DNA of 64,000 nt from Stenotrophomonas maltophilia. GTDB taxonomy: Bacteria > Pseudomonadota > Gammaproteobacteria > Xanthomonadales > Xanthomonadaceae. Every line of letters begins with the position of its first letter. The stretch's first letter is position 1. Both the position numbers and the translations under genes were made by a program. Below the pieces are notes generated by a model. That model saw only the letters and a list, made by a program, of their open reading frames with translations. It was not told the origin of the DNA and searched no databases. Shown one piece after another: positions 37,301 to 45,677 of this stretch. Location: contig FOZF01000003.1 in assembly GCA_900113425.1 (NCBI GenBank), forward strand, positions 124,001 through 188,000. The letters are read 5' to 3'.

Positions 37301-37943
37301 GCGCTTCATCGTCGCGACCGGCCGAGAACAGCAGCTGCGACAGCGCCTGCAGCAGCCCGGTGTTGCCTGGATACGCCCGGTCCAACGCGGTCAGCTCGCG
37401 GATCGCCAGCGCGCGGCCATCCGCCTGCGTGCCACGCAGACGCCAGTACTCCAGCCCCAGCTGCAGCCCCGGAGGCGCGTCATTGAACAGGCGGCGGTAG
37501 ATCGCCAGCGCATCGGCACTGCGGCCACCGGCTGCGAACAGGCGTGCCTGCTGCAGCTCCTGCTGCAGATCGCCCTGGTAGGCCTGCCAGAGGCGATCAC
37601 CCGCGGCAAGTTCGCGACTGCCCGCACCGACCTGCCGCAGTCGTTGCAGCGTCGCGGTCGCATCCTCCACCTTCTGCTGCGACAACTGCACCTCCAGGAT
37701 CGCCAGCAGGGTGCCACGATCATCCGGTGCCAGCATGCGCAGCCGGGCCAATGCGTCTTCGATCAAGCTCTGGCGCCCGGTAGCCTCGCCGATGCGCACC
37801 TGCTGCAACAACCACTGCCGCTGCTCGGCCGCAGTGCCGCCGGGCATTTCCGGCAGCGCCTGTGCCGCGCACGCGCCGGTCCCGGCCAGACCCAGCAGCA
37901 CCAGCCGGGACGCCATCAGCAGCGGCGGCGAGGTCCGCCTCAT
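34362..37943 (-). CDS. bcsC: BcsC, outer-membrane cellulose export porin with TPR scaffold
   Basis: BcsC forms the outer-membrane exit for cellulose. The 1193-residue protein has a signal peptide (LVLLGLAGTGACAAQA), then about 800 residues of TPR-like helical repeats such as AFQQALRAYPREAAFLGGLG. A C-terminal barrel of about 340 residues follows, from ETLYQQENPTLTVMQDTGRR to the terminal RYTFKPWQGN region. Length is close to E. coli BcsC (about 1157). The ATG overlaps the bcsB stop (ATGA). Confidence 0.94.
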   Translation of the reverse strand: MRRTSPPLLMASRLVLLGLAGTGACAAQALPEMPGGTAAEQRQWLLQQVRIGEATGRQSLIEDALARLRMLAPDDRGTLLAILEVQLSQQKVEDATATLQRLRQVGAGSRELAAGDRLWQAYQGDLQQELQQARLFAAGGRSADALAIYRRLFNDAPPGLQLGLEYWRLRGTQADGRALAIRELTALDRAYPGNTGLLQALSQLLFSAGRDDEALDALRRMGRNPDARGLAADAEWAYLQDQPADERSVRRLQEFITRNPTFNDIALVRERYAEQHRQVSDPAWRAGLRGQQLLERGRDAEAERAFQQALRAYPREAAFLGGLGMAQMRQGRRESAIGLFERAIQATPVGESSDKWRDLIASTRYWLLLDQADAALGAGRLDQADALYAQARRQQPREVNARLGQVDVAVARGDDASAERQLQAARRMAPNDANVIRRFVQLYGRTDPERLETFINALPAAQRSLYAEDLRQLRISRLRERREQALAAGDAEAALALGHELRVELPADAWLARALAVELQAAGRPAEADAVVADMVARNDSAEARYAQALYLSGTDRLPQALAVLDAVPLAERDDDIRALSARLRRQQLIDHLWALRAQGREPEAIALLQQQPASAENNLLLADWARLRGDHLQALQYYQRVLAEQPDNVDAQLGQVQAWIGAGDLDNARRQMRLSPPVVAEDALGQQRQLAGIWTDLHEDAKALAILRALLARRNGPDPQSWRDAARLVRREDPQQALDMYAQAMADNGLLAASQAQPRDNRALTLASRETVGDDWLRRSLRSDVETLYQQENPTLTVMQDTGRRSDGTPGISRLGRDTRIAHLDAPFAGGLGWARIEQVHFDAGRFRTGADGTYDEDFGSCDLSLLRADGSRLQAPGCTRFVHQRRSSGAGFAAGWRTLDDRWNVDLGHTPSHYVIGNWLGGITANGDLGRLGWGATLSRRPMTNSLLSQAGAHDPRSGIAWGGVTANGITFSLGFDEGGRNGVWSNWSWHRLTGRNVVDNTRARAMVGWYHKLIQRTDMRLDVGTTAMYWRYQKDLGGYSLGQGGYYSPQRYASLSLPASFAWRNDLWSLRVDGSVSVSTARTASISRFPDQALIERVVAQLEPQYGALALDEAGLYTGDSRSTGTGYRLYAAVERRLGDHIVLGAAGTLQRSRDFSPNTFQLYLRYTFKPWQGNLPLPVSPLVPYGEFR

Positions 37944-40315
37944 TCCTTGCCCGCATCCAGGCGCCGCGCAGCGACCCAGCGCAGTGCACGCCAGAGCAGG
38001 AAGGCGACCATCAGCACCACCAGCGTGGCCAGCACCGCCAGCAATGCCGGATGATCGGCCAGGTGGTACCACAGCAGCAGCCACCACGGCAGCGCGCCCA
38101 CGTAGTAGTGTTCGCCCACGAACTGGCTGTTGATGCCGGAACTGCGCAGGATCGCCACCGATCCGGCAATGGCTTCGCGCTTGCCGGTGTCGCTGAGTGC
38201 ATCATCGAGCAGCTGATAGTCGGCCGGATGGCTGGCCGCCAGCGAGACGATGCTGCGTTGAGCATGGCGGGGCGACTGCAGTCCAACGATGGCCGCGAAG
38301 GGCGCCTGTGCGGTGACCGCCACGCGGGTGACCGCAGGGTCGCCCGCGCGGCTGCCGCGACGGGCCTGCTGCACCGCCAGCTCTGGCGATGGCCACTGGC
38401 CGTTGAGCAGGCGCGTGCGTTGATCGTCGATCAGCAGTGACAGCTGCTGGCTGCCGCGCAGCTCATCCGGCAACGCGCCCAGGACCAGCAGGTCCGCATC
38501 CAGCGCACTGGCCTGTTTCCAGTCCGCGGACAGGCGCAACCCGTAGGCCGGGTACCCACTCTGCACGCCCAGGCCTCCGATCAGGTTGAGCAGCAGGCTG
38601 ACCTGGGCCTCGCTGGCGGACGGCGGCACCAGCACCACGGTTTCAGACAGGTCCGCCATGCGCGTGAACGGGAAGCCGCTGAGCGCGAACGCGGACAGGT
38701 CCGGCAGACCCATGTAGTGATGGAAGCCGGAGAAGTCGATGGTCGAATCCTCCTCGATGGCCGCCTGCAGGTTCGGCGGCAGCACGGTCTGGCAGTGGTC
38801 GCGCTGGGCACTGCCCATCACGCTGGCAAAGTTGAAGTCGAACCGCAGCTGGTTGCGGTCACCCAGCTTCAGCGCCGGAATCAACAGGCGGCCATCGTCG
38901 GCGCCGGCATCGCCAGCGAGCACAGGCAGGCGGATTTCCGCCACGCCCTGCTTGCCGGTGCGGCGCACCAGCGGGAAGCTGGAAATGAACTGGTCGTTGA
39001 TCGCCACGCCCAGCCGCGACTCATCACTGCCAAACGGCGGCGTGTAGCGGTACCGCAGGTTCAGTGGAATGCCCTGGTTGCGCCAGATGAACAGATCCGG
39101 TGGCAGGTTGAGATTGACCGTGATCGGCTGCGGCGACATCCCGTTGGCATGCAGCTGCTGCGGATAGTCCAGCAGCTCGGCCAGACGCACCGCGCGATCG
39201 GTACGCACCCAATTGGGCGCGTCGTACGGCCTGCGTGGCGCCAGCGGCTTCATTTCGTCGATCGCGACCTGGCGGCCGCGGAACAGGACATTGCCGGCCG
39301 CCATCGCCGAAACGGCCTTCTGCAGGTCATCGTCGTTGCGGCCCAGCACCAGCAGCAGCTTGCGCTGCGGATCCTCGGGCAGGGCCATCAGCTCGATCAC
39401 CGGCCCCTGCACGGGCGCGTGGTTGGCGATCACCGGCGGGAAGCGACCGTTCACCGCCAGCACCACCGCGTGGCCCTGCCCGGGCAAGCTGCCGAAGCTC
39501 ACCGGAAAACGGGCCTGCCGCCACCATCCTGCCAGGCTGCCGAAATAGGACGCCATGACCGCAGCGGCCCGCTGCTGCGCCAGAGTGGGCGCGGCTGCAA
39601 ACACCACCGGCAGTTCCAGCCGCGCGGTGTCGCGCGGATCGAAGAAGGGCAGCGGGAAATTGGCCAGATCATCCTGCATGTCCAGCGGCTGGCCGCCCAG
39701 CCTCAGCGTGCTGTTGCTGGAGAGGTTGACCCACAGCGAGCTGTGCGTGGGTTCTTCGCAGATGTCGGTGTAATGGCCGACGAATTCCAGGCGGACCTGG
39801 TTGAAATCAGCGATCAGGCGCGCATCCAGCGGCAGCTTGGCCTGCACGGGGCGTCCCAGCTGGTCGTTGCTGATCGGCACCACGCCCATCATCGCGTCGT
39901 TCAGATAGACCCGCAGGTGCGACAGCGTCGGCAACAGCGACGGCGAGGGTGTGAAGCTCAGATCCAGTTCCGCTTCGCGCGCGAGGCGATCGCGGCGCAC
40001 CTGGAATTCGAACGTGGTGCTGTTGCGGACGCCGGACAGCAGCGTGTCCTGACGGCGGCCAAGCTGCGCGAAGGTACTGTGCCGCTGCCAGGGCCATGCG
40101 CTGCCGGCCCAGGTATCGGGCAAGGCCGTTTCGCCGCGCGGCGCGGGCACCGATGCCGCTGTGGTCGGGGTCGGTACCGCAACCTGCGCGGCCGGGGCAT
40201 CCGGCGTTGAACCGGTGGCAGGCGCCGGCACGGGTGCTGGAGCGCCATTGCCGGACACCACTGGCAGTACCAGCAACGGCAGCAGCAGCCAGCGCAGAGA
40301 GGTCGGGATGCTCAT
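37940..40315 (-). CDS. bcsB: BcsB, periplasmic cellulose synthase subunit
   Basis: BcsB guides the glucan through the periplasm and its C-terminal membrane anchor is needed for BcsA activity. The 791-residue protein has an N-terminal signal and a Pro/Ala linker. Two repeats of carbohydrate-binding and flavodoxin-like domains follow, and near the end there is a C-terminal membrane helix (HPALLAVLATLVVLMVAFLLW). Family segments such as LRYRYTPPFG, DHCQTVLPPNLQAAIEEDSTID (split by position) and the FPFTRMADLSETVVLVP block are seen. It overlaps bcsA and bcsC by four bases each. Confidence 0.94.
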   Translation of the reverse strand: MSIPTSLRWLLLPLLVLPVVSGNGAPAPVPAPATGSTPDAPAAQVAVPTPTTAASVPAPRGETALPDTWAGSAWPWQRHSTFAQLGRRQDTLLSGVRNSTTFEFQVRRDRLAREAELDLSFTPSPSLLPTLSHLRVYLNDAMMGVVPISNDQLGRPVQAKLPLDARLIADFNQVRLEFVGHYTDICEEPTHSSLWVNLSSNSTLRLGGQPLDMQDDLANFPLPFFDPRDTARLELPVVFAAAPTLAQQRAAAVMASYFGSLAGWWRQARFPVSFGSLPGQGHAVVLAVNGRFPPVIANHAPVQGPVIELMALPEDPQRKLLLVLGRNDDDLQKAVSAMAAGNVLFRGRQVAIDEMKPLAPRRPYDAPNWVRTDRAVRLAELLDYPQQLHANGMSPQPITVNLNLPPDLFIWRNQGIPLNLRYRYTPPFGSDESRLGVAINDQFISSFPLVRRTGKQGVAEIRLPVLAGDAGADDGRLLIPALKLGDRNQLRFDFNFASVMGSAQRDHCQTVLPPNLQAAIEEDSTIDFSGFHHYMGLPDLSAFALSGFPFTRMADLSETVVLVPPSASEAQVSLLLNLIGGLGVQSGYPAYGLRLSADWKQASALDADLLVLGALPDELRGSQQLSLLIDDQRTRLLNGQWPSPELAVQQARRGSRAGDPAVTRVAVTAQAPFAAIVGLQSPRHAQRSIVSLAASHPADYQLLDDALSDTGKREAIAGSVAILRSSGINSQFVGEHYYVGALPWWLLLWYHLADHPALLAVLATLVVLMVAFLLWRALRWVAARRLDAGKE

Positions 40316-42939
40316 GGACGAAGCCCTGGGTCAGCGGCTGGGTCAGCCGGGTGGGAGGGAAGCGGACGTTGTGGTGCGAAACTGGCCAGCCAGCGCAGCA
40401 GGCGACCGCTCCAGTGCACCGGGCGGTCGAGATCGAACGGCGTGAAGTCGCCCATCCGGCGGTAGCCCTTCCAGCCCAGCACCAGCACGCTCCACAGGCT
40501 GCGTGGCAGGCTCTTGGGCTGGTAACCGGCATGCCAGTCCAGCCACGCATCGGCACGGGCGAATGTGCATTGCGCGAACTCCACGCGCTGGCGCTCGTTG
40601 TCGAACTGCAGCAGCAGGCCGAGGCGATGGCCGACGCTGCGCTGTACCCGCGCCGGGAAAGCGAACTCGCGCCGGCCACGCCCGAGCAGGAGGTGTACGC
40701 GCGTGCCTTCGGCCAGTTGCGGATCCAGTCCCAGCTCCAGGCCGACGCCGTCGTTGGAATAATCCTGCAGCACGCCCCGCAGGCGACGCCCATCGGGTAT
40801 CTGCAGCGCCATCGGCAGGCGCGTGGTGACCCGGTGGGTGCGCCGCACCTGCTGCACCTCCGCCGCCACCGCCAGCGCGCCGCCGATGATCAGCAGGTTG
40901 TACAGCACCCACAACGAACTCACGACCACCGTGCCGCGCTCATCGGCGGGCCCCTCGATGAAACGCCACACGGCGAAGCACAGTCCCAGCACGTTCAGCA
41001 GCGCCAGTACCAGGTAGGGGCGCGCCACCCGCCAGTCGAAGCGGTCACCCGCCTGCGTGCCGCCCTTGTCGGTGACATTGAACTTGCCACGGCCGGGACT
41101 GAACAGGGCCACGGTGGTCGGCCGCGCGATGTACCAGGCCAGCACGGTTTCATAGACCTCGCCCCAGAACGGGCGGCGGTACCGGCCCTGGATGCGCGCA
41201 TTGGTCAGGCTGGCGTGGGCCATGTGTGGAACGACAAACAGCAGGATCGCCAGCGCGGGTGCGTAGATGATGTAGACGTGCAGCAGGAGGAAGGCCAGCG
41301 GCGCGGTGAGGAACACCAGCCGCGGGATGCCCGCGAGGAAGTGCAGCATCGCATTGGCATAGCAGAAGCGCTGGAACAGGCTCAGGCCTTTGCCAAGCAG
41401 TGGATTGTCGATGCGGAAGATCTGCACCATGCCGCGCGCCCAGCGGATGCGCTGGTTGACGTGCGCGCCCAGGCTGTCGGTGGCCAGGCCGGCCGCCTGC
41501 GGAATGCGAAGGTAGGCCGAGTTCCAGCCCTTGCGATGCAGGCGCAGGGCGGTATGCGCATCCTCGGTGACGGTCTCGGTGGCAAAGCCGCCGATGGCAT
41601 CGATGGCCTCACGCCGCAGCACCGCGCAGGAACCACAGAAGAATGCGGCATTCCACAGATCGTTGCCGTCCTGCACCAGCCCGTAGAACAGCTCGCCCTC
41701 GTTGGGATCACTGCGGAACACCTGCAGGTTGCGCTCGAAGGGGTCGGCCGAGAAGAAATGGTGCGGCGTCTGCACCAGCGCCAGCTTCGGATCGCGCAGG
41801 AACCAACCACAGGTGATCTGCAGGAACGAGCGCACCGGCAGGTGATCGCTGTCGAAGATCGCCACCAGCTCACCGTCGATCAGGGTCAGGGCGTGGTTGA
41901 GGTTGCCGGCCTTGGCATGCCGGTTGTCGCTGCGGGTGATGTAGTTGACGCCGGTCTGCTCGGCGAAGGCACGGAACTCCTCGCGCTTGCCGTCATCGAG
42001 AAGGTGGATGCGCAATTTGTCGGCCGGCCAGTCCAGGCCCATGGCAGCATGGACGGTATGCCGCACCAGTGACAGGTCTTCGTTGTAGGTGGGAATCAGC
42101 ACATCCACCGTGGGCCACTGCCGGATGTCGGCCGGCAAGGGTGCCGGACGCCGCTGCAGCGGCCAGGCAACCTGTACGTAACCCAGCATCAGCACCAGCC
42201 AGGAATACGTCTCGGCCACCAGCAGCACCAGACCGCAGACCAGGTCGAAGGTGCTGCTCCAGTTCAGGGTGGCGGTATAGCGCCACCAGAGATAGCGGCA
42301 GGACACGGTGATCGACAGCACCACCAGTACCAGCGTCGCATAGCGGCCGGGCATGCGCCGTACCAGCAGCGCGATGACCCATAGCAGCAGCACGAAGACG
42401 AACTGCGCCAGGTAGCTGAAGGGCTGGGTGATGCACAGCGCGGCCAGACCGAGCGTGGCCAGCCCGGTGACAGCGGTCAGCGCTTGACGCATGCGGGGTG
42501 GCAGGTGCTCCAGGCGCTGCGCGAGCCACGCCGCCAGGCGACTGTTACCGACATCGGCAGGTGCATCGCGCATCGCCCGCAGGTAGCGCAGGCGACCGCG
42601 TCCTGCCGCCCCGCGCAGCTCGGCGATGCGCTGGCGCCGGGCCTGGGCCAGGCGCTGGCGGCGCAGCGAGGTATGCGGAACCAGGCGCACCAGCGACAGC
42701 CATGCGGCCTGGATCAGCAGCCGCAGTGGATCTCCGGGGCGCCAGTGGCGTTCCCCCTGCAGCTGCGGGAACGCACGCCGCAGCCGCGGAGCCAGTGCCT
42801 GCCACGCAGGTCCTTCCAGCCTCAACAGCGCCCAGCCCACCGCCTGCAGCGACCACAGCAGCGCGCACAGTGGCCATGCGGCGTACACGCGCTCACGCAG
42901 CCGGCTCCAGTGCAGATAGTGGATGCGTGCGCCCTTCAT
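40312..42939 (-). CDS. bcsA: BcsA, cellulose synthase catalytic subunit (GT2 plus PilZ)
   Basis: BcsA polymerises UDP-glucose to beta-1,4-glucan and extrudes it through its own membrane channel when c-di-GMP binds. The 875-residue protein has about eight membrane segments. The GT2 motifs are TYNEDLSLV near residue 278, DSDHLP near 361, TEDAHT near 458 and QRIRW near 496. The PilZ domain shows the c-di-GMP pair RRTHR near 698 and DYSNDG near 725. An N-terminal extension of about 140 residues is typical of E. coli-type BcsA. The ATG overlaps bcsQ (ATGA); the frame upstream is open but not family-like. Confidence 0.96.
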   Translation of the reverse strand: MKGARIHYLHWSRLRERVYAAWPLCALLWSLQAVGWALLRLEGPAWQALAPRLRRAFPQLQGERHWRPGDPLRLLIQAAWLSLVRLVPHTSLRRQRLAQARRQRIAELRGAAGRGRLRYLRAMRDAPADVGNSRLAAWLAQRLEHLPPRMRQALTAVTGLATLGLAALCITQPFSYLAQFVFVLLLWVIALLVRRMPGRYATLVLVVLSITVSCRYLWWRYTATLNWSSTFDLVCGLVLLVAETYSWLVLMLGYVQVAWPLQRRPAPLPADIRQWPTVDVLIPTYNEDLSLVRHTVHAAMGLDWPADKLRIHLLDDGKREEFRAFAEQTGVNYITRSDNRHAKAGNLNHALTLIDGELVAIFDSDHLPVRSFLQITCGWFLRDPKLALVQTPHHFFSADPFERNLQVFRSDPNEGELFYGLVQDGNDLWNAAFFCGSCAVLRREAIDAIGGFATETVTEDAHTALRLHRKGWNSAYLRIPQAAGLATDSLGAHVNQRIRWARGMVQIFRIDNPLLGKGLSLFQRFCYANAMLHFLAGIPRLVFLTAPLAFLLLHVYIIYAPALAILLFVVPHMAHASLTNARIQGRYRRPFWGEVYETVLAWYIARPTTVALFSPGRGKFNVTDKGGTQAGDRFDWRVARPYLVLALLNVLGLCFAVWRFIEGPADERGTVVVSSLWVLYNLLIIGGALAVAAEVQQVRRTHRVTTRLPMALQIPDGRRLRGVLQDYSNDGVGLELGLDPQLAEGTRVHLLLGRGRREFAFPARVQRSVGHRLGLLLQFDNERQRVEFAQCTFARADAWLDWHAGYQPKSLPRSLWSVLVLGWKGYRRMGDFTPFDLDRPVHWSGRLLRWLASFAPQRPLPSHPADPAADPGLRP

Positions 42940-43691
42940 TGCCCGCTCTCCCGATCCTGCCGCCGCGCCGCCTCGGCCAGGCACCACAATGCCAGGCCGG
43001 CAACGTCGGCAGCCGCCAGTGCATCGGCCGCATGCTGCCCCAGCGGCTGCTTGCTGGCCAACGCGGCCGGCACCCGTGCATCTTCGTGCAGAGGCTGAGG
43101 CACCAGCATCGACGCGTGCGCATGCAGCCACAGCTGCATCAGATCGCGCTGCACCGGAACCGCCGGGTCATACCGGTTGGCCAGCAGACGGCGCGGATCG
43201 TCATGCTGCCGCTGCAGGAAGACGTGGCTTGCCGGATCGACGCACGCCAGGCGCAACGGCAACGTACAGCGCGCATATCGGTTGACCGCCGCCGCGTGTG
43301 CCGGCAGCCGCTGCGGCAGGTCGAACAGCAGCCAGTCGAACTGCGCCGACAGCACCGGCACGCGATCATTCCAGGTATCGGGTGCCAGACTCAGCGCCTG
43401 CTCGATCTGCAGTGCCTCGGCCGCACTGACACGGCCGTACGGCAGCACCGCCAGGCCCGGTGCGCAGGCGAAGGCCGCATCACGCCAATCGCGGCCGTCC
43501 AGCATCGCCCGCGCCCAGCCATCGGCCTCCCGTGCGGCCAACCCGACATGCAGGCCCAGCATCTGATCCGGACTGCACTCGATCAGCAGCACGCGCTTGC
43601 CCTGCGCATGCAGCGCCTGTCCCAACGCGGCCAGCACCGTGGTGACGCCGGTACCGCCGTGCACGCCCTGCAGGGACAGCAGTACGCTCAT
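42936..43691 (-). CDS. bcsQ: BcsQ (YhjQ), MinD/ParA-like ATPase of cellulose biosynthesis
   Basis: BcsQ joins BcsR to organise and localise the cellulose secretion complex at the pole in E. coli. The 251-residue protein shows the P-loop-like GVHGGTGVTT at residues 9-18, which lacks both usual lysines, as E. coli BcsQ does (GVRGGVGTTT). Other shared segments are GWARAMLDGRDWRDA near residue 58, LLFDLPQRLP, and the C-terminal SKQPLGQHAADALAAADV. It lies between bcsR and bcsA with overlapping codons on both sides. Confidence 0.92.
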   Translation of the reverse strand: MSVLLSLQGVHGGTGVTTVLAALGQALHAQGKRVLLIECSPDQMLGLHVGLAAREADGWARAMLDGRDWRDAAFACAPGLAVLPYGRVSAAEALQIEQALSLAPDTWNDRVPVLSAQFDWLLFDLPQRLPAHAAAVNRYARCTLPLRLACVDPASHVFLQRQHDDPRRLLANRYDPAVPVQRDLMQLWLHAHASMLVPQPLHEDARVPAALASKQPLGQHAADALAAADVAGLALWCLAEAARRQDRESGQ

Positions 43692-43864
43692 GGCTGCCGC
43701 TCCAGCTCGGCCAGCAACGGCCAGCGTGCCAGTGCCCGGGCACGTTCGTTCTGCGCCGAGAAATCCACGTAGGGCAACCCGGGCATGCCCAGGCTGCGAC
43801 GCAGCAGATCGATGTCGTCCTCCTCCACCGAAAGCGTGCTGGCAACGGCCAGGATGTCGGCCAT
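43688..43864 (-). CDS. bcsR: BcsR (YhjR), small regulator of the cellulose synthase complex
   Basis: This 58-residue gene is easily missed. It resembles E. coli BcsR, which with BcsQ binds c-di-GMP and stabilises the Bcs macrocomplex. The match is in the order of features: an acidic helical start, LRRSLGMPGLPYVDFSAQ (E. coli has SLPDIDYADIS), then the diagnostic ARWPLLAEL ending (E. coli RWPLLAEF). The start codon shares a base with the bcsG stop (TGATG) and the stop lies in the bcsQ start (ATGA). Confidence 0.88.
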   Translation of the reverse strand: MADILAVASTLSVEEDDIDLLRRSLGMPGLPYVDFSAQNERARALARWPLLAELERQP

Positions 43865-45501
43865 CAGCGTTTGTCCTCCGGGTACGGGTTCCAGGCCTGG
43901 CTGCCCTGCAGCTGCAGCCAGGGCTTGCCGCCGTAATCGATGACCTTGGCGCCTTCGTTCTCCGACACCGAGGGCGTGCGTGGCAGCCCCTGCAGCAGGC
44001 TGTCCCAGTCGCGCGCTCCCGCTGGAGACTGCGCGTTCAGCGCATACACCCGCGACACCAGTTCGGAGAGAGCCAGGTAGCTGCTGGGCTCGGGAACATG
44101 ACGTGGCCCCCCGCTGGCCGGCGTGCCCATCCCGACCAGCTTGACGCCGACCGGCACATGGGTGATCGACGGGCTCGGAATCTCGCGCATGCCGGGAATC
44201 TGCATGCGGTCGCCATGCAGCGCCGCGCCATGCTCGGGCACCACGACGATCATGGCGCGACGGCCACTGCGCTCCACCGCCTCGACGAAGCCTGCCATGT
44301 CACCCAGCACCATCTGCGCGCGGGCCTTGTAGTCAGCCGCGTTGGCACGACCGTCGGCGCCGACGATGCGGTTGCCGTCGTGCAGGGAGATCGTGTTGTA
44401 GAACAGCGCAACCTGCTGCGCCTGTTCGGCCTGGCGCTGCTTCCACCAGGCGTTCAGCACGTCGCCATCGCGGCGCAGCGGCGACTTGTCGAACGCGACC
44501 AGCGCCCGGGGAAACGCGCTGATGTCCATCGGCCGTGCCTGCAACCCACCGTACTGGCTCAGTTCGCCGATGAAGTTGTCGAAGTGCCCATCGTGGTTCA
44601 TCGCCAGTTCGCTCTGGAAACCCAGACGCTGCAGGTTGGAGAACAACTGGCATTCGGCTGGCACCGGGTCGAACAGTGCGGTGTGCGAGGTCTGTCCGCA
44701 GCTGGCGCGCAGCAGGCGGATCGCCGCCGGGCCGCTGTAGGCGGTGGCCGAGTTGAAATCGTCGAAGATCAGGTCCATGTGGTCCAGCAGCGTGTTCTGG
44801 CGCATGCCGACTTCGTCCAGATCACTCCATGCCAGCGAACAGATGTTGAGGATGATGACGTCGAACGGCGCAGCGCTGGCCGGTGCCGGTAACACCGTCT
44901 TCAGGCCCGACTGCTGCTGGTAGAAGGCCGCCAGCCAGGCATTGAGTGTCTCGTTGCTGGCTGGCGCAAGTGCACCGGCAGTGCCGGCAGCGGCGTCAGC
45001 ACCGCCGGTCGCTGCGGTGGCCTGCGACGTTCCCCAGTTCAGGCCCGCCGGCGATGGCAGTGCCACCACCGCCATGCCCAGCATGCCCAGCACGCTCAGC
45101 GTGGTGATGCGCAGCCAGGGTTTCAGCAGCAGGTAGGCAACCACCAGCAGTACCAGCACCGCGACCATCTGCCAGTTGATGAAGCGCTGCGCCAGCTCCA
45201 GCCAGTAGTCGGCGGAGAAATCGAGCACGCCCGGCTGTGCGAGAAGGCGCTGGAAGGGCGGCCACCAGGTATCCTGGTAATAGAGCACCACGGCCACCGG
45301 CACGGCGACGACCGTGCGTGTGATGCGTGCCCATCGCCACGGCAGTGGTACCAGCAGGGCGGCCAGGAACAACAGGTTGGGCAGGACCTTGAGGTCCAGC
45401 GCCCCCATCCAGGCCAGCACCACCTTGGACAGGAAGTACAGGTTCCAGCCGCGCAGGTCCGACCATACGAACGGCGATGCGGGCGCCGGTTGCGCGCTCA
45501 T
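43864..45501 (-). CDS. bcsG: BcsG, cellulose phosphoethanolamine transferase
   Basis: BcsG decorates cellulose with phosphoethanolamine from membrane lipid in E. coli. The 545-residue protein has about four N-terminal membrane segments (residues about 18-150). A periplasmic alkaline-phosphatase-like zinc domain follows. Expected catalytic regions are seen: LNICSLAWSDLDE, SGPAAIRLLRASCGQ with the nucleophile-region serine, and PEHGAALHGD with the Glu-His metal ligands. The ATG at 45501 overlaps bcsF (ATGA); the upstream open frame is rejected. Presence of BcsG predicts phosphoethanolamine-cellulose rather than plain cellulose. Confidence 0.93.
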   Translation of the reverse strand: MSAQPAPASPFVWSDLRGWNLYFLSKVVLAWMGALDLKVLPNLLFLAALLVPLPWRWARITRTVVAVPVAVVLYYQDTWWPPFQRLLAQPGVLDFSADYWLELAQRFINWQMVAVLVLLVVAYLLLKPWLRITTLSVLGMLGMAVVALPSPAGLNWGTSQATAATGGADAAAGTAGALAPASNETLNAWLAAFYQQQSGLKTVLPAPASAAPFDVIILNICSLAWSDLDEVGMRQNTLLDHMDLIFDDFNSATAYSGPAAIRLLRASCGQTSHTALFDPVPAECQLFSNLQRLGFQSELAMNHDGHFDNFIGELSQYGGLQARPMDISAFPRALVAFDKSPLRRDGDVLNAWWKQRQAEQAQQVALFYNTISLHDGNRIVGADGRANAADYKARAQMVLGDMAGFVEAVERSGRRAMIVVVPEHGAALHGDRMQIPGMREIPSPSITHVPVGVKLVGMGTPASGGPRHVPEPSSYLALSELVSRVYALNAQSPAGARDWDSLLQGLPRTPSVSENEGAKVIDYGGKPWLQLQGSQAWNPYPEDKR

Positions 45502-45677
45502 TGCGGCCTCCGCGCATCGCGCACCCGCACGCCCGCCCGCCGCAGGTGCCGTGGGGGCAGCCATGACGCTGCCCGGCGACGCGCCGCGCGCCACAGCGCG
45601 CCCAGCATCACGCCGAACGGAATCATCACCAGCGCACAGGCCGCGATCAGCGTCCACAGCTGCTGGTCGGTGGTCAT
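45498..45677 (-). CDS. bcsF: BcsF, small membrane protein of the cellulose complex
   Basis: This 59-residue gene is short enough to be overlooked. It encodes one membrane segment (LWTLIAACALVMIPFGVML) followed by a strongly basic tail (WRAARRRAASW onward). That is the layout of E. coli BcsF, which recruits BcsE to the membrane and works with BcsG. Identity is based on topology, length and position between bcsE and bcsG; the sequence itself is weakly conserved. It overlaps both neighbours by four bases. Confidence 0.8.
   Translation of the reverse strand: MTTDQQLWTLIAACALVMIPFGVMLGALWRAARRRAASWLPPRHLRRAGVRVRDARRPQ

Noticed and set aside
35199..38054. A 951-codon plus-strand open frame opposite bcsC
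   Set aside because: BcsC on the minus strand has a signal peptide, TPRs and barrel. The antisense product is low-complexity with no domain.
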